Positions 52,099 to 62,973 of a stretch of DNA of 64,000 bases are shown piece by piece. How positions within the stretch are numbered: position 1 is the first letter of the stretch; every line of letters starts with the position of its first letter. The notes under the pieces are model-generated. The model was not told the DNA's origin, made no database searches, and worked only from the letters and a program-made list of their open reading frames with translations. A program made the position numbers and the translations under genes. Origin of the DNA: Xiphydria camelus (taxonomy: Eukaryota; Arthropoda; Insecta; Hymenoptera; Xiphydriidae); the NCBI GenBank assembly GCA_963678675.1, contig OY783194.1, positions 8,423,744 through 8,487,743 of the forward strand, given 5' to 3'.

Positions 52099-55000
52099 GT
52101 GACGTGTGGCGGCGGAAGAGAGAAGGAAAGAAAAAGAGGTAAGAGTCGGATATCAAAGATTGGTAGTGGATGGCAAGTGGTTCGATTGGAAACAGTGGGA
52201 AAGGAGAGACGCGGAAGGACATTGGGTTTTTCGCCAGGCAGTCAGTCCAAGCAATTAGAGGAAGTAAGCGAAAACAGGCAAGTAGCGGAAAGGAAGAAAA
52301 TGTTATTTTGGAACGTGGCGCGGCTGACTGGGAAAGATAGGAACTTCTGGAATTTCGTGGGTGAATTTGATTTTGTAGGCCTGGTAGAAACATGGGTGGA
52401 GGAGGAAAAGTGGGAGAGAATTAAAGAATGGTTATACCAAAGAGGTACATCTGGAAGCATGAAAATGCAAGGAGAGAATGGAAGAAAGGACGAGCAAAAA
52501 AAAGGCGGGATTTTAACTGGGGTTAGGAAAGATTACGGAATAAAGGGGGTGAATGAGGAAGCAGCAGAAGGCATAGTAGGTAGAACGCTGTAAATTGAGG
52601 GAGAAAAATGGAAGGCCTGGAAGGCATACAACAATGAAGACACAGGAAAGACAGCAAGGAATATCAAAGGCATATAAGAAGGGAAGAGGAAGGAAGACTG
52701 GTAATGGGAAGGGACTTCAACGCACGAATTGGCAGAGAAGTATACTTATATGCGGACGATATGATACAAGAAGAGAATAAGAAACAGGTAGAAAGAAACT
52801 CGAAGGATAAGGTAAAGAACTGTGAGGGAGAATGCCTGTTAGGTCTAATGGAGGATAGGGGCTAGCACGTGGCGAGTGGCAACATTCTACGGGACGAGGA
52901 AGGTGAATATACGTATGTGGGGGCCAGGGTTGCGACGGCCGTCGACTATGTCCTTCTAAATACGGACGTAGATTTATAGTAGGGGACAGAACCCAGTCAG
53001 ATCATCAGCCGCTGTGCCTCAGCTGAAAGGGGAGAGCAACAAAGAAGAGAGCCAAAGAAGAAAAAAGAAGGAGGAGGGTAATAATATGGAAGTATCAAGC
53101 ATTTTAAAGAAGAAACGGAAAAGGTAGAGTACAGAGAGGAAGAAATGCAGGAAGCCTGGAAGGAGTTAGAGGATAAGGTGGAGAAATGTATGGAAAGGAA
53201 GGGGGTAATATGGAAAGAAAGGATAATAGGGAATTGGGAATGGTGGGATAAGCAATGCCAGTCAGAGAAGAGGAAAGTGAAGAAAAGCTACAAAAGATGG
53301 AGAATGGGAAAGATAAAAAAAGGAAAAAACTTGGAGAGGAAGAAAAATTTTGGAAGAATATGCAAAGAAAAGAGAGAAGAAAAAGGAGGAGCAGTTGGAG
53401 GAAAATAGAAATGTATAAAGACAGAGGCACAGTTGTGGAAATATATAAACAGAGGAAGGAAAAAAAGGCAGTAGATGGGAAAGTCCATAAAAAAGGAGTG
53501 GAGGGACCACTTCATGGCGGTACTGGAAGGGGCCCAAGAGAAGCGGGAGTGAGATCGAAGGGGACCTATACAGGAAGAGGAAGAAGAAGTAGGTATAGAG
53601 GAAGATGAAATAGAAGCGCAAATAAAGCGATTAAAGAAGAATAAAGCAGCAGGAGATAATGGAATTCCTGAGGAGGCCTAGAGATATTGCGAGGGAAACA
53701 CGAGAAGAAGATTAGGGGAATTGATAAGAAGGGTATGGAAGGGGGATGGGTTCCCGATAAAATGGAGAAAGGGAATAATTGTACCTATCCATAAGAAGGG
53801 CGATAGAGAGAAGGCGGAAAATTATAGAGGAATATCTTTGCTGAGCGAGGCCTATAAAATATACGCTGCGATATTAAACGAAAGGTTAGTGAAAGAAATA
53901 GCGGATAAAAGGACCCTGCCGGACACGCAAGCTGGATTTAGGAAGGAAAGGGGTACGATTGACAACGTATACGTCCTCCAACATGTGGTAGAGCGGGAAT
54001 TGGGAAAAAAAGGAGGAAAATTGGCGGCGTTCTTTGTTGATCTGAAGGCCGCGTTTGATGGGGTAGACGGGGAGCTGCTTTGGGAGACAATGAGGAAAAG
54101 AGGGATAAGAAAAGGTTTAATTGAGAGAGTAAAGGAAATTTATGAGGAAACAAGCAACGTGGTAAGAATAGGGGAGGAGGCAACGGAAGAATTTTGGACA
54201 AGCAATAGGGTGCGACAAGGATGTGTGCTCACAATCAATCGAACACTGTTTACGATTCTTATCACTGACATCGAGGAAAAATTACTGAAGGAGCAGAGCG
54301 GTGGCTAGTGGTGGAAAGGTTGAAGGTCTGCTCACTAGCGTATGCGGACGACATTGTTGTCGTAGCGAACAAAGAAGAGGAGCTAGCGCAATTAATAAGA
54401 AGATTGGAGAAATACCTGGACAAGAAGAAGCTGACGCTAAACGCGGAGAAATCGAAAGTAATGATTTTTAGAAAAGGAAGAGGAAGAGGAAAAAGAACGG
54501 AATGGAAATGGAAGGGGACGGAAATAGAGACGGTGAAAGAATTTGTATATTTGAGGGTGAGATTTCAGAAGAATGGAAACTGGGTAAAGCATGTTAGGGA
54601 AAGAGTAAAGAAAGCGAATGTGGTGATGAGGCAAGTTTGGGGAGTAGGAGAAAGATTGTTCAGGAATGATTTTGTGCGAAGAATATTTATGTTGATTGTT
54701 TAATAGCGTGCGTATTGTTTTACGGAGTGGAAGTATGTGGATGGAAAGAGTGGCAGGAAGTGAAGGCGGTGCAGTTAAGATATATGTATATAAAATTGTG
54801 TGTAGGATTGGAGAGATGTACGCCAGGCTATATATCGTAGTTCTAGATGAAACAAAAAGAGACAAGATTAGGATTAGAGTTGGGAAGAGAGCAGTGATTT
54901 GTGAGGAGAGGGCGAAACAAGCGAAAGGTAAATTAATTGTTAAAGAGTGCATGAAAGAAAAAGAGAATAGAAAAGTGGAGACGAGAAGTAGGAAAAAGAA

Positions 55001-55431
55001 TAAGGAATTTTACCAAAGAAATGGATACAGTCTGTGTTAGGAATAAAGGAACTAGCAGAATGCAACAGACTAACCCCGGAGATAATCATGCAGAGAGATT
55101 GAGATGTGCAAGAACAAGGCCAATTCAATAGAATTCAGGAGTCTAGATATAACGAAAAATATAAACATATTAGAACAGGAAGAGAAAAGCGGAATACCTT
55201 GAAATGGAAGGGAGTGGCGGAAGTCAGAAACTTGTGGCAAGAGCTAGATGTGGGAGTATGGAGGAATGGAATAGATACAGGATGGAAGATGAGAACAGGA
55301 AATGTAAGTTATGTAGAGAGTGGTGGGGCACGTTGAAGCACCTATTAGAGGAATGCAGAGAAATAAAGAAATGTGAATGTAAACTAGAAGAGATTATAGC
55401 GGGCAAGATAAATAATGAGGTAATTGGATAG
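52099..55431 (+). pseudogene. LINE ORF2: AP endonuclease, reverse transcriptase, C-terminal CCHC-like motif
   Basis: Endonuclease: MLFWNVARLTGKDRNFW, VGLVETWVEEEKWER (52299-52440) and GRDFNARIG (about 52710). After a damaged middle part the RT (53721-54703) holds YRGISLLSEAYKIYAAIL, LPDTQAGFRKERGTIDN, AFFVDLKAAFD, NRVRQGCVL and the catalytic LAYADDIVVV. The C-terminal region ends with CKLCREWWGTLKHLLEECRE (55299-55358), a Cys-Cys-His-Cys pattern common in arthropod LINEs. Stops and frameshifts occur at 52593, 52780-53720, 54308, 54703 and 55040 at least. It nicks DNA and primes reverse transcription when intact. Confidence 0.85.
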
Positions 55432-55657
55432 TTGAGAAAGGTAGAAAGAAGGAGAAGAGAGAAAAGCGAGGAGATAGAGAGACAGGAAGAAGAGTGAGTA
55501 AAGATGTGTGCATGTGTATGGTTAAGTTAAAATTGTAAACCAAGGTCCATTTCATGGCCAAGAAGGCTGAACTTAATAAATTACTACTACTATAAGATAC
55601 AACATATATGTAGAAACAGCGCCATGTTATGTATTTGTTGTTCGTTTCTATTTACAG

Positions 55658-55828
55658 ATCAAGTCGAAATATTCAATTTATTGCAGAGCTGCCGTGGAAG
55701 ATGTAGCGACTCCTCTTTGGATTCCACATTTATATATTCATCTTTACTGAAAGATGCTTGCCAATGCACGCCGGATTGCGCTGAAAACTCCATATGTTGT
55801 CCTGACTTTGCAGAATACTGCATTTTAG
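55658..55828 (+). CDS. exon encoding a somatomedin B domain
   Basis: Acceptor TTTCTATTTACAG precedes 55658 and donor TTTTAG|GTAATT follows 55828; 171 bases, phase 1 at both ends. Encodes SCRGRCSDSS and then ACQCTPDCAENSICCPDF with AEYC, matching C-x-C-x3-C-x5-C-C-x-D-F-x3-C, the somatomedin B signature with all eight Cys. Known: this small disulfide-knotted domain occurs in extracellular or membrane proteins and mediates protein binding. It joins in frame to the exon at 61186. The gene name is not recognised; symmetrical phase-1 exons fit a modular extracellular protein. Confidence 0.8.
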
Positions 55829-56158
55829 GTAATTTTATTTTCGAATCGTCTATTTTTAAACAGCAATAAAATATATAGATATATATGTATATTATAAATA
55901 ATATTATGCAATATATTTAGTATAAATAGTCAAAACTACCATATCAGTATTAGAATGAAATAACCTTCTATGTATAGGGCGTTCCATGCCAAATCGCCAG
56001 TTTTTGACACCGACCATTTTTAATATGATCAATTTTTTCATTTATTATAGTCTCTCATTGAGTTAACATTCAACATTTTTTACAAATTTCTATCACAATT
56101 TGTTCTCGACTTATGAATTTTCGAATATTCAAAAATGCCCTAATTTTTTTAAGTATAC
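55829..56158. other. intron, start; no gene
   Basis: AT-rich intron sequence. GGGCGTTCCATGCCAAATCG at 55978 resembles GGGGCATTCCATGTCAACTT at 63329, probably the terminus of a dispersed element. Confidence 0.4.
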
Positions 56159-56665
56159 GGGGGTGCTTCACATAAGATAGTCATGACGGTTGTGGCCTAA
56201 TTTGCCAATACTTGTGCACCGATAAATTATGGATTGACGGTATAAGCATTGACTGACAGCCAAATTTCCCTCGTCTTACCCCATTCGTCTATTAACTCTG
56301 CTTGCTGCATTCAGAGGGACAGAGTGAGTGACAATGATCGATATTGACGATCGATAGCTACAAAATTCACGCAGTGTTAGTGAAGTGCAGAGAAGTAAAA
56401 TAATCATATCATGATACAGCATATGAAAGTCATCTTCAGACATGAAGCCTTACGAAAAATTAACAATAGACTGCGTACACATAAAGGAATAAAATTAATA
56501 AAAGTGTCATTAATTTTATAAATCTTAGTTAACCCAACTTCTGATGTTTCGATAACGAGAGTGAATGAAGAAGGGGGGTAACTATTTTAATTGCAACTAC
56601 CATATTTTGCAGATTGTATCCTAAGAATGCGTTACGATATTCATTGCCAGTTCCGCAATCATAGT

Positions 56666-56961
56666 TGTTAGAACGATGCACTTTTCGTTCCTCCAATCAT
56701 GCCCCTAGTCACAGCAGCGTGGCGCCAGCGTCCTGACCACGATGTGTTGCGGAACGCATCGCAACGCGTGGCGCGCGTGCGCATGCGCATTCTTCCGTTG
56801 GCCCCGTCCATCCGGACGAGTGTTCTTGTTCTTGCGTTTTTTCTTTCCACCACACTACCGTTCGTGTAACCATTCGAATAAAGTTATCTAGTTTCATGGT
56901 CTTTTGCATCGATCCAGTGACTCGTGTTCCTTGCGCCATTCTGCCCGACTTCCCCTTATTA
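56666..56961 (+). repeat. copia LTR, left copy, inverted
   Basis: Begins TGTTAGAACGATGCACTTTT and ends ACTTCCCCTTATTA on the plus strand, the reverse of what a 3' LTR of a minus-strand element should read. A purine tract GAGGGGGAG lies about 27 bases inward. Confidence 0.85.
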
Positions 56962-56970
56962 GTCCGACGG

Positions 56971-59900
56971 TTATTCGTGCTCCCCCTCGTTGACTAGTCC
57001 GAGAAGTTGCAGGCATTTCTGGAGTTTAGGCGCTGGGAGGGCCTTCGTTAGCAGGTCCGATGCCATATCCTCCGTAGATACGTGTTCAATTTTTATGTCT
57101 CCGCGACTCAGGATCTCGCGTACATAATGGTGTCGAATGTCTATGTGCTTCGTGCGACTGTAGAAGACGGGGTTTTCAGCGATTTTTCGTGCCCCGTTAT
57201 TGTCGCAAAAAATCGTTATCTTGTCCGTTCCCGTATCTCCCAGTTCTTTAAGGAAACGACTTAAGTAGATGGACTGTTTCGCGGCTTCCGTCAACGCCAT
57301 GTATTCGGCTTCAGTTGAAGACAGGGCCACTGTCCTCTGCTTCCGTGATTCCCAAGCTATGGGGTTCCCTCCGAGAGTGAAGGTATATCCGGTGTATGAC
57401 CTTCTATCCAGCGGGCAGTTCGCCCAATCCGCGTCGACGTAGCCTCTCAAAGGCTTTCCGGTTTTTTTGTATTGTAGACCAAGATTCCATGATCCCTTGA
57501 GGTAGCGAAGTACTCGCTTCGCGGCTTTCCAGTGTGTTTGGTCAAAACAGGTTCCGAATTGACTGAGGTAGCTCACCGCAAACGCTATGTCCGGTCTCGT
57601 GCAGGTAGCGACGTACGTTAGTGAGCCTACCAGCTCGCGATATAGGAGATGCTCCGATTTTTCATAGTTTTCTTTGCAGGGTACCAGCTTCACATTTGGA
57701 TCCAGCGGAGTGGACACTGCATTTGCTTCGGACATTCCAAATCGCTCCAATATGTCTCGAATGTACCTCGTCTGATTTATCGTGATGCCAGTACGGTTTT
57801 GATTGAACTCGATTCCTAGGCAATACTTCACGGGTCCGAGGTCCTTGATTTCGAGTTTGCTCGACAGAAATTTCTTTAGTTTGCAAATTTCAGATGAATT
57901 TTCCGAGATGACCAATATATCGTCTACGTACGTGGCAATCACCAATAGATTTTGTCCGCGGCCCTTTTGGAAGATGCACGGATCTGCAGTAGACTTCTTT
58001 GCGCCAAACTCGTCCAGGATCTGGCATAAGCGATCGCTCCAACAACGACCTGCCTGTCGCAATCCATAGAGCGCCTTGTGTAGAAGAAAAACCTTGTTTC
58101 CATCTCGCAGTTCGGCGAGCATCCTGCTGGCCCTTCCTCTAATCTCGTGATTTGTTGATTTCGACTCTGCAAGTATTTCGAGTCCATCCTCGATTTGTTT
58201 AAGTAACTCCATGAGTACTCTTTCGCTTAGTACTCCATTTAGATAAGCTGTCGTGACGTCGAGTTGCTCGACGTTTGTCCCTTTTTCAGCGGCAAATGCC
58301 ATCAGGACTCGAATAGATTCGATGCGTGCCACAGGCGCAAATGTATCGTCGAAATCCACGCCAGGGCGTTGAGCAAAACCCTTTGCGACTATTCGGGCGA
58401 CTATTTTGGGCAGCGATTCCGAATGTAGTTCGCCGTGTTGATAGCTTCAGCCCAGAGGGATGCCGGTAGCGACGATTGCAGAAGCAGACAACGAGCCATA
58501 TCGAGAAGAGTGTCCGATTCTTCCTTTCGGCGACGCCATTCTGTTCTGGCGTGTGGGACACGGTCAGTCTCCGACCGATTCCGTTTGTCTTCAAGTATGC
58601 GTCGAAGCTGTCGTTCAGATATTCCTTGCCATTGTCCGACTGCAAATATTTTATTCGCTTACCAGTCTGGTTCTCCACGAGGACCTTGAAATCCTTAAAC
58701 GCTTGCAGGACTTCACTCTTGTTCTTCATGAATCGTATCTCGCACCATCGTGACGCGTCATCTATAAAAACGACGAAGTACTTCGATTTTCTCATCGATT
58801 CAGTTGGCATTGGACCGCATACATCGGTGTGAACTATCTCAAGGATGTCGGTGCTTCGTTCCGACCTTTTTGGAAAAGGCATTCGAGTCATCTTTCCCTC
58901 TATACAGGATTCACAGTATATGTCGTCGAATTTATTTTCTAACCTTAATCCGCTTACTGTTTTGTACTGAAAACACTTTCTGAGGTCACGATAGTTCAGA
59001 TGACCCATCCTTCTATGCCACGTCTCGGCGAGCATCGGTTTCTTGACGATGTTGTCGTTGCTCTCGACGTTCGCACTCAGTTCTTCATTGTACATCGTCT
59101 TCAGGAAATAGAGACCGCCGCGTCCTCGTTCGGCTTTCAGAACAGATTCTCCTTTAGCGTTGATAATCGACGCCGCATCTTTCCCGAAAACAACCTTGAG
59201 TCCTTTGTCGCATATTTTCCCGACGGATAAGAGGTTAGTTCGTAATCCAGGAACATGTAAAACGTTACTTAGCGACACGCGTTTGGCGGCGCCGTCAACG
59301 TTCGTGGTGAGTGCGGCCGAACCCTTTCCCTTGATCTCCATGGACACGGTACTAGCGAGATCTACTTTACCGACGGCCGATTCGTCTAGGTCCAGGAGCG
59401 TTTCCCTTTCGCCACACATGTGTGCCGTACAGCCACTATCGATGCACCATGCTTCGCGATGTGAACTGATACTTACTTGGAACGCTTCCTCATTTGCCGT
59501 CTCGTCGACTAACGAGAGATCCGCAACAGCGTTTAGACTCAAGTCGTCCGCTGTGTTCGCTGTGTTTCGTTTTTCGAACCGTTCCTTGCACTCGGAAGCT
59601 TTGTGTCCCAGTTTGCGGCACCGATGGCACTTGTAATTGAACGTCTCCTTTTTCTTAGGCTCTTCGGAGTTCTTCTTCGCGGCATTTTTATTCTTTCCGT
59701 ATTGCTTTCCCGCGAACATCGCGTTTGCTGTTCCGTTTCGACTTTGGTGCTTTCGCGCGTCTCCTTCTTCCAGAATTTTAATTCGAAGGTCTTCCGGCGT
59801 CGGTAGCGTATCGCGCGATTCAATTGCACATCGAAAATTCTCAAACGACGGGGGAAGACTGTGTAGCAATATCACCGATAATAAGTCGCTGTTAATCTCC

Positions 59901-60331
59901 ACTTCCATTTCGTTGAGCTTGTCGATTATGTTGAAAAACTTCTGTAGATGCTCGCGTATATCGTCGTCTTACTGCATGTGATGATACGTCAATTGCTTGA
60001 TCAACGTCGCCTTCCGCGCCGATCCCGACGATTGATAAAATTGCTGTAATTTTTACCACAAGTGTGACGTTTTGCATCCCTTCACCTGCTTTAACTCCGA
60101 TGGCTTTATTGAAAGAATAATGTCCGCGCTCGCTTTACCGTCTTCAACTTCCCAGTTTCTTACACTTTCCATTGACGTCGCGTCGCCGGTTACTAATTCG
60201 GGCTTCGGTTTTCGTCCACTCGCGTATTTCCAAGTTTCGTTCTTTGTGAGAAGGGCTCACATCTGAATTTTCCACGTGTCGTAGTTGTCACGGTTGAGCA
60301 ACTCGATACGCGTTGTGTTTACCGACGCCAT
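56971..60331 (-). pseudogene. copia gag-pol polyprotein, broken
   Basis: Starts MASVNTTRIELLNRDNYDTW at 60331, with stops near 60258 and 59970. From 59908 one frame runs through the gag zinc knuckle CHRCRKLGHKASEC, the protease site CIDSGCTAHMCG, the integrase zinc region WHRRMGHLNY ... CESCIEGK, and catalytic HTDVCGPM, LQSDNGKEY and HTPEQNGVAERKNR. A frameshift near 58510 follows, and after NYIRNRCPK a deletion removes the integrase C-terminus and start of RT. RT/RNase H (56971-58359) holds DFDDTFAPVARIESIR, TAYLNGVL, ATYVDDILVI, YVDADWA and SSTEAEYMA and ends normally. Processed into capsid and enzymes when intact. Confidence 0.88.
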
Positions 60332-60437
60332 TTTTTTTTGCGATTCTTAACACTCGAGAACTTTCCTTCTTGGCACCGCGTGGGGGCCTAACCTTCAAAT
60401 TGATTTTCGCTATCTTTTCACACGCTTCTCGACTCCT

Positions 60438-60451
60438 CTGGGCCCATAACC
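60438..60451 (-). other. primer-binding site for half initiator-Met tRNA
   Basis: The minus-strand GGTTATGGGCCCAG directly follows the LTR and is complementary to the anticodon arm of initiator tRNA-Met, the primer arrangement known for Drosophila copia. Confidence 0.8.
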
Positions 60452-60741
60452 TAATAAGGGGAAGTCGGGCAGAATGGCGCAAGGAACACGAGTCACCGGG
60501 TCGATGCAAAAGACCATGAAACTAGATAACTTTATTCGAATGGTTACACGAACGGTAGTGTGGTGGAAAGAAAAAACGCAAGAACAAGAACACTCGTCCG
60601 GATGGACGGGGCCAACGGAAGAATGCGCACGCGCGCCACGCGTTGCGATGCGTTCCGCAACACATCGTGGTCAGGACGCTGGCGCCACGCTGCTGTGACT
60701 AGGGGCATGATTGGAGGAACGAAAAGTGCATCGTTCTAACA
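60452..60741 (-). repeat. copia LTR, right copy (5' LTR)
   Basis: On the minus strand starts TGTTAGAACGATGCAC at 60741 and ends CCTTATTA at 60452, directly followed by the primer-binding site. Differs from the left copy by a few substitutions and a 6-base deletion in GCGCATGCGC. Confidence 0.88.
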
Positions 60742-61185
60742 ATAGTTTTGTCTGCCAAAAGCGGGGTTAACTGAGATCCATTAAATTAATGACACTTTTA
60801 ATAACTTTATTGGTTTACTTACACAGTCTAATGTTGATTCTTCATAAAGTTTCGTATCCAAAGATGCTTTTCACACGCCATATATCACGATGTAATTATT
60901 TTCCTTCACTGCACTTCACTGAGAGACATTGCGCGAATTTCATAATCTAAAAATTACTGTCGATCATTTATATCGATCACTGTCACTCGCTCTGTCCCTC
61001 TGAATGCAACGAGCGCAATTGACAAACGAGTAGGGTAAAAGGAACTTGGTTCTCAGTCAATGCTTGTGCCATCATTGGTCGGTGGAATAAGTATTGTCAA
61101 ATCATGCCACACCCGCCACGACTGCCCTGAGCGGAACACCCCGCACATAAATAACGATATTCTCTATACATATGTTTCTTCACAG

Positions 61186-61491
61186 AATCCTCAAGTATAG
61201 CTGACGGTATTACAACAGTTTCTGAAGAGCCATTACAGAAACAATCAACACAAGTATGGTGGGCAAAGACACCCAATAGAAACATTATATCGATAAATCC
61301 GAAAGATGACATTGATCTGAATGGTCAGAAGCCATTGGAGAAATCTCCAGGAATGACAGCCAAAACCGAAACATATTTTAAAAAAACAACTTTAGAAATA
61401 ACTACACCAACGTCGAGATCATCTACATTTGAAACATCCGAAGCTACGGCAATAATTATTACTACAAATACCAAATTTGTAGATAATTTTG
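61186..61491 (+). CDS. Thr/Ser-rich exon of the somatomedin B gene
   Basis: Acceptor TTTCTTCACAG before 61186 and donor G|GTAAGTC after 61491; 306 bases, phase 1 at both ends, so it joins in frame to both neighbours. The product is rich in Thr, Ser and Lys, e.g. TETYFKKTTLEITTPTSRSS, and lacks Cys, suggesting an exposed, possibly glycosylated linker next to the somatomedin B domain. An early phrase STQVWWAKTPNRNI has no known motif. Confidence 0.75.
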
Positions 61492-61504
61492 GTAAGTCGA
61501 CATT

Positions 61505-61638
61505 GGGTTCGTTCCAACTAACACGAGCACTGGTTCTGAACTCGACGGAGTGTGCGCAGTCTGACCTAGCCGCCCCAAAAGTCAGACTGCGCACACTCCG
61601 TCGAGTTCAGAACCAGTTCTCTTAGTTGGAACAAACCC
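61505..61638. repeat. 134-bp hairpin MITE just inside the intron
   Basis: Arms GGGTTCGTTCCAACTAA ... GTCAGACTGCGCACACTCCG are inverted copies around CTAGCCGCCCCAAAA. It starts 13 bases after the exon's donor site. No target duplication identified. Confidence 0.75.
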
Positions 61639-61895
61639 ATTATCTATCCATATATAGAGGGTCCGTTTTTGGATCTACAACATGGCAAATATATCGTAGG
61701 TATACGATTTTGTGAACCTATAGACGATAAGCGCCATTATTGATTGGTCGTGGCGGGTAGAAAGGGTTAAGCAGAATGGGTTACTGTCACTGGTGAAACT
61801 CTGAACTAAGATGGATACTTTTATTCCTAACTAGAACTAGAATGTAATCCGATATAAATCAGCCGTACCTGATTGAAGAGTTTCATTAGTGACAG
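61639..61895. other. intron remainder
   Basis: Mixed sequence with no feature. Confidence 0.3.
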
Positions 61896-62047
61896 ATGTC
61901 AGTCCTACTTATCATCTCTTACACGTCTGGATTAATCAACTATCGCGTTCATCATCTATAGTTCCACAAAATCGTATACGTTATATTTGCTACGTCACAG
62001 AACATGAACCTGGAAGGATTATTTACAACATCATGAAGATAAAAAGG
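61896..62047 (+). CDS. third exon of the somatomedin B gene
   Basis: Acceptor TTTCATTAGTGACAG before 61896 and donor AAAAAGG|GTATGC after 62047; phase 1 in, phase 0 out. Encodes VSPTYHLLHVWINQLSRSSS, then RYICYVTEHEPGRIIYNIMK. The single frame is open through and past the donor. A mariner copy begins 25 bases into the next intron. No domain recognised; could lead into a further extracellular or membrane region outside the window. Confidence 0.6.
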
Positions 62048-62072
62048 GTATGCCAGCAATCATGGATAGCTA

Positions 62073-62973
62073 CGAGGGTAAATCAAATATGAACCGGAAT
62101 TTCATGAAATAAATTTATTGACACGTCAGAAGAGTACAAACAAATAGGTTTATTTTTCTATAATCCCCCGACTTAAAAACACATTTTTCCCAGCGGGTCG
62201 GTAGTTTTTTGATCCCGCTCTCATAGAATAAAGATGGTTGTGACACCAGCCAATTGTGCACGAACGTTTCGACAGCAAACATCGTCATGAAATCTCTCGC
62301 CTCCAAGTGCTTCTTTCAATGATCCAAACAAATAATAATCACAGGGCGATAAGTCCGGACTGTAGGGAGGATGTTCTAATGTAGTGCAGAATAATTGTTT
62401 AAGTTTTTGTTGAGTTATGGCAGCTGCGTGCGGCCTAGCGTTATCGTGAAGCGCGACCACCTTGCGGATTGGGAATCCGCGTCTTTCCTGACGATATGCA
62501 AGTTTCGCTTTGTCCAAAAGTTGGCCGGAGCAATTTTTGTAACAGTTCTTCGGCGGTCCTCGATAATGCGGGAAATAACACGGATATTCTCCTCAGTCCG
62601 GCTGGTACGCGAACGCTGTCGGTGAACTGCATTTTAAACTGCTTCTCGTTCCCTTATAAATTCTTTGTGCCATGCGTACACTTGCATCTTCTTTAAGATA
62701 TTGTCCCTGAAATGTGCTGTCAGTCACCACAAAATATAAGATGGTTTTACACCCTCTGCTGTTAGAAATTTAATGATAATCCATTGCGCAACGGAAGAGG
62801 GTATCTTTTGCTCTGACATCGTGATTGTGACTGATACTACGGTTATGTCGACTCACTTCCCAGTACAGTCATTTTTAGGAATGTCAACCTTCATTGTTCA
62901 GAAAGCACGTCCCTCTCCGTTCATCGCACGTCGCGTAAATAAAAAATTCCGGTTCATATTTGATTTACTCTCG
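62073..62973 (-). mobile_element. mariner element, internally deleted, 0.9 kb
   Basis: Terminal repeats CGAGGGTAAATCAAATATGA (62073) and the complement of CGAGAGTAAATCAAATATGA (ending 62973) with a TA at 62071-62072 (right TA mutated to CA). The length is short of the usual ~1.3 kb because the middle of the transposase is missing. Confidence 0.85.
62115..62819 (-). pseudogene. mariner transposase (D,D34D) with internal deletion
   Basis: Starts MSEQKIPSSVAQWIIIKFLT at 62819, then QVYAWHKEFIREREAV, a stop, then RTSRTEENIRVISRIIEDRR. A deletion removes the first catalytic Asp region. The frame resumes DKAKLAYRQERRGFP, HDNARPHAAA (second Asp) and SPDLSPCDYYLFGSLKEAL (third Asp, spacing 34). The C-terminus reads SGIKKLPTRWEKCVFKSGDY and ends at 62115. 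Stops at about 62725 and 62650 add to the damage. Resembles irritans-type mariners. Confidence 0.85.

Larger units (their letters stand above)
51281..55590 (+). mobile_element. full-length non-LTR retrotransposon, 4.3 kb
   Basis: A perfect 15-bp target duplication TATAAGATACAACAT lies at 51266-51280 and 55591-55605. The 5' end starts GGACTTGGTTAGCGG and the 3' end is TTACTACTAC, a short tandem tail rather than poly(A). The plus strand is extremely purine-rich throughout. ORF1 (51495-52024) and ORF2 (52099-55431: endonuclease, RT, C-terminal Cys/His motif) are both broken. I-like or Jockey-like clades are possible; I cannot decide by eye. Confidence 0.9.
56661..60746 (-). mobile_element. Ty1/copia retrotransposon with one inverted LTR
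   Basis: The 5-bp target duplication ATAGT lies at 56661-56665 and 60742-60746. LTR-like sequences 56666-56961 and 60452-60741 are inverted, not direct, relative to each other. The right one is in the expected orientation for minus-strand gag-pol and is followed by a half-tRNA initiator Met primer site. The left one is flipped. gag-pol (56971-60331) is long but has frameshifts, stops and an internal deletion. It sits in an intron of the somatomedin B gene, antisense to it. Confidence 0.9.
56159..61143. mobile_element. long-TIR element carrying the copia insertion
   Basis: Left arm 56159-56660 and right arm 60747-61143 are diverged inverted copies (GCATTCAGAGGGACAGAGTG and AAGCATTGACTGA with complements), with ends GGGGTG-CTTC / GGGGTGTTCC. 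The spacer is entirely the copia element and its target duplication. Arms differ by several indels, so this element is older than copia. Confidence 0.65.

Noticed and set aside
51289..54952. Long minus-strand ORFs rich in Ser, Leu, Phe and Pro
   Set aside because: They are the antisense of the purine-rich LINE and reflect its composition.
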